This document shows, one piece after another, positions 27,061 through 36,847 of a DNA stretch of 64,000 nt. The DNA lies in NCBI GenBank assembly GCA_021153565.1, contig JAJKJU010000006.1, positions 1 to 64,000 on the forward strand, given 5' to 3'. Below the pieces are notes generated by a model that was not told the DNA's origin, searched no databases, and was given only the letters and a program-made list of their open reading frames with translations. Origin of the DNA: Rhizobacter sp. GTDB lineage: Bacteria > Pseudomonadota > Gammaproteobacteria > Burkholderiales > Burkholderiaceae_C. The position numbers and the translations under genes were made by a program. Numbering within the stretch: the first letter of the stretch is position 1; the number at the start of each line of letters is the position of its first letter.

Positions 27061-27933
27061 TTAATGGCTCGTGCCGAGATAGGCCTTGATGACCTCTGGA
27101 TTGCTTCTCACCTTGTCGGGCGTGCCGTCGCCGATCTTCTTGCCGTAGTCGAGCACCACGACGCGGTCGGAGATATCCATCACCACGCCCATGTCGTGTT
27201 CGATCAGAACGATGGTCGTGCCGAACTCGTCATTCACGTCGAGGATGAACCGGCACATGTCCTGCTTCTCTTCCAAGTTCATCCCGGCCATGGGTTCGTC
27301 GAGCAGCAGCACCTTGGGTTCCATCGCGAGGGCGCGGCCCAGGTCGACGCGTTTTTGCAAGCCGTAGGGCATGCGGCCGACCGGTGTCTTGCGATAGGGC
27401 TGGATCTCGAGAAAGTCGATGATGCGTTCGACGAATTCCCGGTTTCTGATTTCTTCTTTTTCAGCCGGACCGATGCGCAGCGCCTGCAGCAGGATGTTGC
27501 TCTTCATGTGCAAGTTGCGACCCGTCATGATGTTGTCGAGCACGCTCATGCCCTTGAAGAGCGCAAGGTTCTGAAACGTGCGCGCGACGCCCATTTCCGC
27601 GACCTGCCGCGAGTTCATGTGCTTGAAGGTCTTGCCGCGGAAGGTGATCGATCCTTGTTGCGGCCGGTAGACGCCGTTGATGCAATTGAGCATCGAACTC
27701 TTGCCCGCACCGTTCGGTCCGATGATGGCGCGGATCTCATGTTCGCGAACGTTGAAGCTGATGTCGGTAAGCGCCTTCACGCCGCCGAAGGACAGGCTGA
27801 TGTTCTGCACGTCGAGGATGACTTCACCAGTGCGGCATTTGGTTATCGTCGGCGGTGCAGAGATGATCTCGTCGTTCGACGCATCCACCACGATGCGTGT
27901 GGACTTGAGGGTGTTGATGGTGGCGGCAGTCAT
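27061..27933 (-). CDS. livG: branched-chain-type ABC transporter ATPase, LivG-like
   Basis: 290 residues, with a non-conserved N-terminal extension of about 37 residues before EVILDVQNISLSFGGVKAL. Walker A GPNGAGKSS, signature area MPYGLQKRVDLGRALA and Walker B VLLLDEPMAGMN are intact; the H-loop is VLIEHDMGVVM. It hydrolyses ATP together with LivF. Its start overlaps the stop of the acyl-CoA ligase gene by 4 bases (ATGA), tying the ligase to the importer. Confidence 0.92.
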   Translation of the reverse strand: MTAATINTLKSTRIVVDASNDEIISAPPTITKCRTGEVILDVQNISLSFGGVKALTDISFNVREHEIRAIIGPNGAGKSSMLNCINGVYRPQQGSITFRGKTFKHMNSRQVAEMGVARTFQNLALFKGMSVLDNIMTGRNLHMKSNILLQALRIGPAEKEEIRNREFVERIIDFLEIQPYRKTPVGRMPYGLQKRVDLGRALAMEPKVLLLDEPMAGMNLEEKQDMCRFILDVNDEFGTTIVLIEHDMGVVMDISDRVVVLDYGKKIGDGTPDKVRSNPEVIKAYLGTSH

Positions 27934-29876
27934 GCGGCGCTCCGGACAGGAGTGAAGCCCTTCGCATCGACGATACGCAGCTCGGCGGACACCAGCCCCA
28001 CGCGACCGTCTTCGAACATCACCTGGGTTTCGATGTACTGCGATGAGCGGCCAGCGTAGAGTGCGTTGACGAGCACGCCGTACTTGTCGGCAATGGCACC
28101 GCGGCGAACCTTGCGTGTGCGCGTGAGTTCGCCGTCGTCGGCATCGAGTTCCTTGTGCAGCACGAGGAAACGGCTGATCTGGCTGCCGGCCAGTCGTTCG
28201 TCTTGCGCGAGGTCGGCGTTGACTTTCTCCACGCATTCGCGAACGAGTTCGAGCACTTCAGGCTTTGCCGCGAGATCGGTGTAGCCCGCATACGGCAGGT
28301 TGCGCCGCTCGGCCCAGTTGCCCACCGCCGCGAAATCGATATTGATGAATGCGCAGACCTTCTCCTTCTTGTCGCCGAAGGCCACCGCTTCCTTGATGAA
28401 GGGGAAGAACTTCAGCTTGTTCTCGACGTACTTGGGGGCAAACATGGCACCGTCGTTCGCGCCGCCCGATAAGCGTCCCACGTCTTTTGCGCGGTCGATG
28501 ATCTTGAGGTGCCCGCCAGCATCGAGAAAGCCAGCGTCGCCGGTGCGATACCAACCGTCTGCCGTCAGCACCTCGGCAGTCGCTTCCGGATTCTTGTAGT
28601 AGCCCTTGAGCAGGCCCGGCGATCGAACGAGGATCTCGCCCGAGTCGAGCACGCGCAGTTCCACCCCATGGATCGGCACGCCGACCGTGTCGGACTTGGC
28701 TTCGTTGTCGGGCTGCAGGCAGACGAACACGGCGGTTTCGGTCGAGCCGTAGAGTTGCTTCAGGTTGATGCCGATGGCGCGATAGAACACGAAAAGATCG
28801 GGTCCGATCGCCTCGCCCGCGGTGTAGGCCACGCGCACGCGGCTCATTCCCAGCGTGTTGCGCAGCGGGCCGTAGATCAGCACATTGCCGAGGGCATATG
28901 ACAAGCGATCACTGAAGCCGAGCGGCTTGCGGTCCATGCGTGCGGGTCCGACGCGACGCGCCACGTCCATGAAGCGCTTGAAGAGCCAGCGCTTGATCGC
29001 GCCCGCGTCTTCCATGCGGATCATCACCGAGGTGAACATGCCTTCGAATACGCGCGGCGGTGCGAAGTAGTAGGTCGGGCCGATCTCTTTCAGGTCAATG
29101 CTGACCGTCTCTGCCGATTCCGGGCAGTTGACGACGTAGCCGCAAGCGAGCCATTGCGCATACGAGAAGATGTTCTGGCCGATCCATGCAGGTGGCAGGT
29201 AGGCCAGCACTTCTTCATCGCTCGTGAGCTTGTCGAAGGCGGCGCCTGCCAGTGCACGGTCGATGAGCGTGAAGTGCGTGTGCACCACGCCTTTGGGATG
29301 GCCCGTGGTGCCGGACGTGAAGAACATCGCGGCCACATCACTCGGCTTGACGATGGACACCCATCCCGAAAATCGGGCCGGATGTTTCTTATCGAGGTCG
29401 GCGCCTTGTTCCATCAGCGAATCGAGCGATGCAAGGCCCGGCTCGCTGTAGTTGCGCAATCCGCGCGGATTGTCGTACCAGATGCGCGCGAGTTGAGGGC
29501 ATTCGGGGCGCAACTCGATCAACTTGTCGACCTGCTCCTGGTCTTCGGCGATGGCGAATGAGACCTCGGCGTTGTTGATCGGAAAGACGAACTCCGCGCT
29601 CACCGCGTCCTGGTACAGCGGAACCGGAATCGCACCCAGCACCTGCGCCGCAATCATCGATGCGGACAATCGCGGCCGGTTGTCGCCGATCACCACGACG
29701 TGCTGGCCTCGCTTCAATCCGGCAGCAGACAGGCCGGCGGCCAAGAAGCGCACCCTTTGCAGCAGAACCGCCCAGGTGGTGGTCTGCCAGATGCCGTATT
29801 CCTTTTCGCGCAGTGCCGCTGCATGCGGACGCTTTTCGGCGTGGTCGAGCAAGAGCCGTGGAAATGTCGTGGACAA
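27930..29876 (-). CDS. AMP-forming acyl-CoA ligase (long-chain type)
   Basis: About 648 residues. The ATP-binding P-loop MFFTSGTTGHPKGVVH, A5 motif LYGSTETAVFV, A7 motif YRTGDAG and the C-terminal RTRKVRRG are all present, in the arrangement of long-chain fatty-acid/FACS-like ligases. It adenylates a carboxylic acid and transfers it to CoA. I chose the TTG at 29876 because AGGAGG lies 5 bases before it; a GTG at 29897 or the ATG-less frame up to 29993 are alternatives. First gene of the operon with livGHM, the binding protein, livF and the PaaK-like ligase, and divergent from the Crp/Fnr gene. Confidence 0.85.
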   Translation of the reverse strand: MSTTFPRLLLDHAEKRPHAAALREKEYGIWQTTTWAVLLQRVRFLAAGLSAAGLKRGQHVVVIGDNRPRLSASMIAAQVLGAIPVPLYQDAVSAEFVFPINNAEVSFAIAEDQEQVDKLIELRPECPQLARIWYDNPRGLRNYSEPGLASLDSLMEQGADLDKKHPARFSGWVSIVKPSDVAAMFFTSGTTGHPKGVVHTHFTLIDRALAGAAFDKLTSDEEVLAYLPPAWIGQNIFSYAQWLACGYVVNCPESAETVSIDLKEIGPTYYFAPPRVFEGMFTSVMIRMEDAGAIKRWLFKRFMDVARRVGPARMDRKPLGFSDRLSYALGNVLIYGPLRNTLGMSRVRVAYTAGEAIGPDLFVFYRAIGINLKQLYGSTETAVFVCLQPDNEAKSDTVGVPIHGVELRVLDSGEILVRSPGLLKGYYKNPEATAEVLTADGWYRTGDAGFLDAGGHLKIIDRAKDVGRLSGGANDGAMFAPKYVENKLKFFPFIKEAVAFGDKKEKVCAFINIDFAAVGNWAERRNLPYAGYTDLAAKPEVLELVRECVEKVNADLAQDERLAGSQISRFLVLHKELDADDGELTRTRKVRRGAIADKYGVLVNALYAGRSSQYIETQVMFEDGRVGLVSAELRIVDAKGFTPVRSAA

Positions 29877-29963
29877 CGGGACCTCCTGACTGGACACCTC
29901 GCACTGGAAGAGCGTGCAAGTTGTCACGTTGAGGTCGATGGTAGAGAAGAGTTTGACGCTATG

Positions 29964-29981
29964 TTGTCGTTCTGACGACAA
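29964..29981. promoter_or_regulatory. candidate operator, perfect inverted repeat in the divergent promoter region
   Basis: TTGTCG-N6-CGACAA, perfectly symmetric, between the acyl-CoA ligase and Crp/Fnr genes. Length and spacing fit a dimeric Crp/Fnr-type or other HTH regulator, although the half-sites are not the classical TTGAT or TGTGA. Confidence 0.45.
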
Positions 29982-30020
29982 TCCACGGGTCACCCCGCTG
30001 AGGACTTTCCCGAGGGTCCG

Positions 30021-30740
30021 ATGACTGCATCAAACATGTCCGTGCCCTTGTGGCAGCGCGCTCGCCCGCTGTCGGAAGCGGAGCTGTCGGACATTCCCTG
30101 GCTCGCTTCCCTTAGTTCGCAAGAGAAAGGCCAGGCGGTGTCGTCGATGCGCGCGGCGACGGCACAAGCCGGTGACGTTCTGTGCCGGATCGGCAAGCCG
30201 CCGACATATTGGTTCGGTGTGATCGACGGGCTGCTCAAGATGAGCAACGACAACTCCGCCGGCCCTCCGATCACCTTCACCGGCGTGCCGCCCGGTGCGT
30301 GGTTTGGCGAAGGCACCTTGCTCAAGCGCGAGCCGTATCGCTACAACATCCAGGCGCTGAGACGAAGCACGGTGGTGGGTCTGCCTATCGACACCTTCCA
30401 CGAGTTGCTTGACACGAGCCTGGCCTTCAACCGCTTTGTGTTGCGGCAATTGAACGAGCGGCTGGGGCAGTTTATTGCGGCGGTGGAAATCGACCGCTTG
30501 AACGATACCGATTCACGCGTGGCACGCGGGCTGGCGGCGATGTTTCATCCGGAGCTGTATCCGGGGGTGGGGCAGGTGCTGCGGATCACGCAGCAGGAGC
30601 TGGGGTATGTCGTCGGTTTGTCGCGACAGCGGGTGAACGAGGCGCTGAAGGGGCTGCAGGACATCGGCCTGATTCGGATCGAATATGGCGGTGTGCGTGT
30701 GCTGGATCTTGAAATGTTGCGAAACCACCGGGTCGGGTAG
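30021..30740 (+). CDS. Crp/Fnr family transcriptional regulator
   Basis: 239 residues. An N-terminal cyclic-nucleotide-binding-type beta barrel (GDVLCRIGKPPTYWFGVIDG and GAWFGEGTLLKREPYRY) is followed by a dimerisation helix and a C-terminal winged helix with recognition-helix region LGYVVGLSRQRVNEALKGL. The four-cysteine Fe-S motif of true FNR is absent, so it probably senses a small ligand. It is transcribed divergently from the acyl-CoA ligase/ABC operon and is the obvious candidate to control it; related regulators such as AadR and HbaR control aromatic-acid catabolism. Confidence 0.9.
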   Translation: MTASNMSVPLWQRARPLSEAELSDIPWLASLSSQEKGQAVSSMRAATAQAGDVLCRIGKPPTYWFGVIDGLLKMSNDNSAGPPITFTGVPPGAWFGEGTLLKREPYRYNIQALRRSTVVGLPIDTFHELLDTSLAFNRFVLRQLNERLGQFIAAVEIDRLNDTDSRVARGLAAMFHPELYPGVGQVLRITQQELGYVVGLSRQRVNEALKGLQDIGLIRIEYGGVRVLDLEMLRNHRVG

Positions 30741-30858
30741 TCGGATATGTGTCCTGCTACGTCAAGATGTTGCCGGACTCCGGGCACAGCACTCCGGGCA
30801 CAGCACAAATAGACGGGTGATTTAGCTTTAGTCGCTCGGACGGACTACGAACTCAGAA

Positions 30859-31764
30859 TCACTCTGCGATCACATTGCTGACGCCTGCCGCCACATGCCC
30901 CGCAGGCACATGTGCCATTGCGTTCTCGACGTGCCCTGTCTGGTCATCGAAGAAGAAGTCCGGTTCGAACTCGCGCAGGAACTCACCTTTCGGCAAGCCG
31001 CCGAGGAACATCGCCTCATCCACATCGATGTGCCAATCCATCAGCGTTCGAATTGCACGCTCATGCGCCGGCGCACTGCGGGCCGTGACGAGAGCGGTGC
31101 GGATGCGCATCGTGCCCGACGGGTCACGCTGCAGGCGATGCAGGGCTTCCAGCAGAGGCTTGAACGGGCCGGCAGCCAGCGGCGTCTGAGCCTGATCCAT
31201 CTCGTGCGACTGAAACGCATCCAGCCCGTCGCGTCGGAACACACGTTCGGCCTCGTCGGAGAACAGCACAGCGTCGCCGTCGAAGGCGATGCGAACTTCA
31301 TTCGGATGCGCATCCGAAGCCCGGGCCGAATGCGGGTACACGCGCGCCGCAGGCACTCCCGCCGTCAGCGCGGATCTCACGTCGGGCTCGTTGGTCGACA
31401 GAAACAAGTTAGCACTCAGCGGTCGTAAATATCGCCACGGCGACTGGCCTCGCGTGAACACGCCGCGCTGAACTGGGAGGCCGTAGTGCTTGGCCGAGCG
31501 GAAGACGCGCATGCCCGAGACGGGATCGTTGCGCGAGAGGATCACCACCTCCACGCGCGGCACATCGCCGACGTTGAACGCCAGCAGCTTGTTGACCAGA
31601 GAGAATGCGACGCCCGGCTTGGCGGGGCTGTCGACGCGCGCCAGTTGGAGCTGCATGTAGGCGCGATCGTCAGAGGCTTCGAAGACTTCGTTTTCCTCTT
31701 CGAAATCGAACAGGGCGCGCGATGAAATCGCGACGACAAGTTGGCCGTCGAGTGAGATGGGCAT
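30859..31764 (-). CDS. 5'-nucleotidase (PF06189 family)
   Basis: 301 residues resembling cytosolic 5'-nucleotidases of the HAD-like PF06189 family. The N-terminal VVAISSRALFDFEEENEVFE is the characteristic opening (phosphatase aspartate region), with VEVVILSRNDPVSGMRVF and the acidic segment VRIAFDGDAVLFSDEAERVF in the middle, and FEPDFFFDDQTGHV near the end. It probably dephosphorylates nucleoside monophosphates. I chose the ATG at 31764 (MPISLDGQLVVAI); a longer open frame upstream lacks conservation. The 118-base gap downstream contains only a 14-bp tandem duplication (ACTCCGGGCACAGC). Confidence 0.85.
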   Translation of the reverse strand: MPISLDGQLVVAISSRALFDFEEENEVFEASDDRAYMQLQLARVDSPAKPGVAFSLVNKLLAFNVGDVPRVEVVILSRNDPVSGMRVFRSAKHYGLPVQRGVFTRGQSPWRYLRPLSANLFLSTNEPDVRSALTAGVPAARVYPHSARASDAHPNEVRIAFDGDAVLFSDEAERVFRRDGLDAFQSHEMDQAQTPLAAGPFKPLLEALHRLQRDPSGTMRIRTALVTARSAPAHERAIRTLMDWHIDVDEAMFLGGLPKGEFLREFEPDFFFDDQTGHVENAMAHVPAGHVAAGVSNVIAE

Positions 31765-31978
31765 CGGGTCATCATACGAGGACGCCCGCGGTCGATCCTC
31801 ACAGGCTTGACTCCTGTGCATGGGTGGCCACTTGAGCGGGGCATCTCCCGTGAACACAGGATCGCCCATGGGTCGCCCCCCCAAACTAGGGATACGACGC
31901 AAGCCCCGCGTCGATACAGTGGCGCTCGCGTCGCGGAGGCGCGATTCCAAAAAACTTCACTAAATCCGAAGACTTTTC

Positions 31979-32671
31979 ATGAAACTAAAAACTATCGTTC
32001 TGGCATCTGCCTTGTGCCTTTCCTTTGCGCAAGCCCAGGCTGCCGACGTCGAGGGGAGCACGTCAGGCAAATGGGTCAACCCCGTGCCAGGCACCGCCAC
32101 CATGACTGGCGTGGGCACATCCGCCTTCACCTGGGGCGATAGCAGCGCCTTCGGCGGACCACCCAACAAGCTCAGCTTCACCGGCGACGCCTTCTCGAGC
32201 GCCTTCGAAACCAAGTTCAAGGTTGGCACCCTCAGCTACTTCAACGGCACGACGACGAACGGCACCACCGCCGACACCGTCGATCTGGCCTTGGCGCTCA
32301 ACTTCACGGCGCCGGCATTGGGCAATGTGTCGGGCAACTACGGCTTCCTCCTCAACAGCACGCCCAACTCCGGCACGCCCGACCAGAATGCCGACTTCGT
32401 GTCGCTCCCCAGCCTTTTCAGCGCCACGTCCTTCCTGATCGGCAGCACCGAGTACCGCGTGAAGCTGACGGGCTTTGAGAACGTGGTGGGCGACGGATTC
32501 CTCGCATCCACCGCCACCGAATTCCATGTGCGTGAGGGCGGGACTGCCACTGCCGATCTGTACGCGGTCGTCACGACGGCGCCGGTTCCCGAGCCCGAAA
32601 CCTATGCGCTGATGCTCGCGGGCCTCGGCGTGGTGGGCATGATGGCTCGTCGTCGTCGCCAGCAGGCTTGA
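31979..32671 (+). CDS. PEP-CTERM protein with choice-of-anchor K domain
   Basis: 230 residues. Signal peptide MKLKTIVLASALCLSFAQA. The mature domain starts with GKWVNPVPGTATMTGVGTSA and contains FKVGTLSYFNGTTTNGTTAD and LALALNFTAP, the pattern of the choice-of-anchor K domain in exported proteins with variable C-terminal anchors. The C-terminus is a PEP-CTERM signal, VPEPETYALMLAGLGVVGMM followed by ARRRR. Probably a surface or matrix protein handled by an exosortase. It shares its sorting signal almost exactly with the protein at 8704. A terminator follows. Confidence 0.88.
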   Translation: MKLKTIVLASALCLSFAQAQAADVEGSTSGKWVNPVPGTATMTGVGTSAFTWGDSSAFGGPPNKLSFTGDAFSSAFETKFKVGTLSYFNGTTTNGTTADTVDLALALNFTAPALGNVSGNYGFLLNSTPNSGTPDQNADFVSLPSLFSATSFLIGSTEYRVKLTGFENVVGDGFLASTATEFHVREGGTATADLYAVVTTAPVPEPETYALMLAGLGVVGMMARRRRQQA

Positions 32672-32691
32672 TCGAAGCTTCGCTGCGAACA

Positions 32692-32723
32692 TGAAGAAGG
32701 GGCGCCCAGGCGCCCCTTCTTCA
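32692..32723. terminator. bidirectional terminator
   Basis: Perfect 15-bp stem TGAAGAAGGGGCGCC/GGCGCCCCTTCTTCA with a 2-base loop, 20 bases past the PEP-CTERM gene and 17 bases from the 3' end of the convergent ATPase gene. Confidence 0.85.
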
Positions 32724-32739
32724 TCGAGCATGCAACGCT

Positions 32740-33735
32740 CTATTGCATGAACCCGATGCTCGTCTTGCGCAGCCCCGGGTCCGGCAGGTCCCCCGGGATC
32801 ACGCGCTCGCGGTGGTCGAGTTTCGCGTTTCCGAAAGCCGTCATCCACGCACGTCGCATTTCCCGCGGTGCCAGTTCGCACATGCGATCGAGTACGTCCG
32901 CACAGGGCTCCTCTTCGAAGCGTGAACCCCAGTCGTGATCGGCACGGATGCCGCGATAGAGCTTCGCTGCAATTTGCCTCGCCGCTTCGCGATCCGGCGC
33001 CTGAACTTCGTAGACGTTCATCCGGTTGAGGATGGGGTCGGGAATGTTGCGCGCGTCGTTGGCGGTCGCGACCCAGATCACTTGGCTCGCATCGATCGGC
33101 ACCTCGGCGAATTCGTCGGTGAAGGCGCCCGCAGTGTCGTGCTCCAGCAGGCTGTAAAGTGCCCCCAACGGGTCATAGGCGTGCTCGCCGCCCGCCTTGT
33201 CGATCTCGTCGACCACCATCACTGGGTTGGCGTATTGGCCGTCGACCAGCGTCTCGAATACTTTGCCGGGGCGCGCGCCCTTCCATTGGCTGGACGCGCC
33301 ACTCAGCACCCATCCGGCTGTCATCGAACTCATCGAGACGAAGCCCATGCCGGTGCCGAGCAGCAAGGACAGTTCACGGGCGAAGCGTGTCTTTCCGACG
33401 CCGGGAGGGCCGAGGAGAAGCAGCGGGGTGATCTCGAGCGCATCGCGGCTGTCTTCGCACAGTGCGAGCTGGCGGCGAACGTCGTCGAGAACTTCGGAGA
33501 AATTGGGCAAGTCGTCGTAGAGGTGGTCCATGACCGGCAGGCCCGACGGCTTCACCTGGAAGCGTTCGGAACCTTTTTCGAGCATGCGCTCGTAAGTGGC
33601 GCGCAAGCTTTCATGTTCCTTGGGAAGCAGCTTGTCCAGCTTGCGGCCGACCTCGTCGACTCGATACACATGCCGCATGCGGGCGATGGGGATGCCCTTG
33701 CGTGCGAGGGGGACCAGCTCTTTGGAATCGCCCAT
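32740..33735 (-). CDS. AAA family ATPase related to the Lon ATPase domain
   Basis: 331 residues. Walker A is LLGPPGVGKTRFAREL, Walker B is VMVVDEIDKAGG, sensor 1 is VIWVATANDARNIPDPILNR and sensor 2 lies in LAPREMRRAW. The ATPase core (about residues 95-300) is closest to the AAA domain of Lon, but there is no Lon N-domain and no C-terminal serine protease domain. The N-terminal 90 residues contain helices with many charged residues. It may remodel or unfold protein complexes; partner and substrate are unknown. GGAG lies before the ATG at 33735. Confidence 0.85.
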   Translation of the reverse strand: MGDSKELVPLARKGIPIARMRHVYRVDEVGRKLDKLLPKEHESLRATYERMLEKGSERFQVKPSGLPVMDHLYDDLPNFSEVLDDVRRQLALCEDSRDALEITPLLLLGPPGVGKTRFARELSLLLGTGMGFVSMSSMTAGWVLSGASSQWKGARPGKVFETLVDGQYANPVMVVDEIDKAGGEHAYDPLGALYSLLEHDTAGAFTDEFAEVPIDASQVIWVATANDARNIPDPILNRMNVYEVQAPDREAARQIAAKLYRGIRADHDWGSRFEEEPCADVLDRMCELAPREMRRAWMTAFGNAKLDHRERVIPGDLPDPGLRKTSIGFMQ

Positions 33736-33864
33736 GTGAAACTCCGAACATCAGTTCTGACTTGATTGAATCAGAAGAATTGCCCGAACAACAAGTGAAT
33801 TTGCCCGGCAATCGACGCCAATTACTATGCAGATTGCGTGCCCGCGGTGTCAGAGGCTGTGTCA

Positions 33865-33946
33865 GGGGCTGAGAGTTTTTCGATCCATGCCCGCTCGTCA
33901 CGCCAAAAGCCCCCTGCTCGGACATGATCGAAATACTCTCAGCCTC
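33865..33946. repeat. palindromic intergenic repeat, internally deleted copy (copy 4 of 4)
   Basis: 82 bp starting GGGGCTGAGAG..TTTCGATCCATGCCCG and ending CATGATCGAAATACTCTCAGCCTC. The two outer arms (ending CGCCAAAAGCCCCCTGCTCG) are kept, while about 85 bases of the centre found in copies 1 and 2 are missing. It lies in the 337-base gap between the AAA ATPase gene and gspF; I see no gene in the rest of that gap. Confidence 0.8.
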
Positions 33947-34072
33947 TTCAGTTCCGTGGCGTAAGGGCGTCCGGAGGAAATTCGTGGCCTTCATTTCAGT
34001 GCTGTCGTAGCCGGGTGAAACCGGGGGGCCTTGATCCACAGGCCCATTGCGGAATTCACCCGGACTACATAG

Positions 34073-35287
34073 TCAACGCACCCAGGTGTTGAGCTGGATG
34101 ATTGGCAGCAACACCGCCAGCACGATCAACATCACCACCCCACCCATCGCCACGATGAGCAGGGGTTCGAGGATGGTGGCCAGTTGCATGGCCCGGCGCT
34201 GCACTTCTGCCGATAGCTGCTTGGCTGCCCGATCGAGCATGCGTGGCAACTGGCCCGTTTGCTCGCCCAGGCGGCAAAACATGGCAAGCAGGCCCGGAAA
34301 GCGCTTTTTGCCGGCAAGCGCCGAGGCAAGAGGGGCGCCTTCACGCACCTGCACCAGCGCCTCGAGTGCATCAGCCCGCATGGCGCGGTTGGACAGGGTC
34401 TCCGCTGCTGCCTGAAGGGCTTTCAGGATCGGCACCCCCGCACCTGCCAGCATGGCCAAGGTTCCGGAAAAACGGGCCGCGTTATAGCCGCGTGAAAGCC
34501 GGCCAACGAGCGGCAGGCCGAGCCATCCGGCGTCGAAGCGTTCTCGGAAAGCCTCGTTGCGCAACATCATCCCGAGCGTCACACCCCCGGCGATCAGCAA
34601 GATCAGCAGCAGCCAGCCGTAGTGACGCAGAAAGCCGCTGATGGCGAGCATCGCGACCGTGAGGCCGGGCAATGCGCGTTTGGAGCTCGCGAATACCGAC
34701 GCCACTTGCGGCACGACGTAGGTCACCAGAAAGATCACGATGACAACCGCAATCAACGAAACAATGGCTGGGTAGAGCGTGGCCCCGATCAGCTTCGAGC
34801 GAAGCGCCTGGCGCTCCTCGAGGTCGTCTGCCAAGCGTTCGAGCACCTGGCCCAGAGCGCCACTTTGCTCGCCGGCGGCCACCACGCCGCGGTACACGTC
34901 GTCGAATTCGCGTGGCGCACCTGCCAGGGCTCGGGCGAAGGGCGAACCTGCATTCACTTCGGAGCGCAGGTGGGCGATGAGTTCACGGTGTTTCGGGTCT
35001 TCGGCCTCATCGCTCAGGGCGGTGAGCGCGCGCTCCAGCGGCAACCCGCTGCCGACGAGACCGGCGATCTGGCGTGTCCATACGGCGAGGCCTGTCGACG
35101 AGAACACGCGACGCTGAAAACGGGAGGGCGAGCCGACGCGGTTGCCGGCTGCGACCTGAGCCACGTCCAGCGGCACCAGCGATTGCGCACGCAACTGCGC
35201 ACGCGCTGCACGCACGTTGTCGGCTTCCAGCAGGCCGGTGGTGGCCTTGCCGGCGGCATTGAGTGCTTCGAATTTGTAGGCAGGCAT
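34073..35287 (-). CDS. gspF: type II secretion system inner-membrane protein GspF
   Basis: 404 residues with two GspF domains, each followed by membrane spans. The start MPAYKFEALNAAGKATTGLL is standard. AVWTRQIAGLVGSGLPLERAL and YRGVVAAGEQSGALGQVLERL belong to repeat 1, while FSGTLAMLAGAGVPILKALQ and FCRLGEQTGQLPRMLDRAAK belong to repeat 2. It is the platform protein that couples the GspE ATPase to pseudopilus assembly. Last gene of the gsp operon. Confidence 0.97.
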   Translation of the reverse strand: MPAYKFEALNAAGKATTGLLEADNVRAARAQLRAQSLVPLDVAQVAAGNRVGSPSRFQRRVFSSTGLAVWTRQIAGLVGSGLPLERALTALSDEAEDPKHRELIAHLRSEVNAGSPFARALAGAPREFDDVYRGVVAAGEQSGALGQVLERLADDLEERQALRSKLIGATLYPAIVSLIAVVIVIFLVTYVVPQVASVFASSKRALPGLTVAMLAISGFLRHYGWLLLILLIAGGVTLGMMLRNEAFRERFDAGWLGLPLVGRLSRGYNAARFSGTLAMLAGAGVPILKALQAAAETLSNRAMRADALEALVQVREGAPLASALAGKKRFPGLLAMFCRLGEQTGQLPRMLDRAAKQLSAEVQRRAMQLATILEPLLIVAMGGVVMLIVLAVLLPIIQLNTWVR

Positions 35288-35412
35288 AGAGCGCGCGTAG
35301 CGAGGGGCCGGGTGCCCGGTTTACGGAGATCGACCAGCGAAGCGATCGGCAAGTGGTTCGGGATCAATGCCCGAATCACGAGGCTGCGATGGTTGCAGAT
35401 GGCGTCTCATGA

Positions 35413-36834
<1,422 letters not shown>

Positions 36835-36847
36835 GGTATGCAGAGCC

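Noticed and set aside
30777-30810. Two tandem copies of ACTCCGGGCACAGC
   Set aside because: Only two short units; most likely a small slippage duplication and not a CRISPR or regulatory array.
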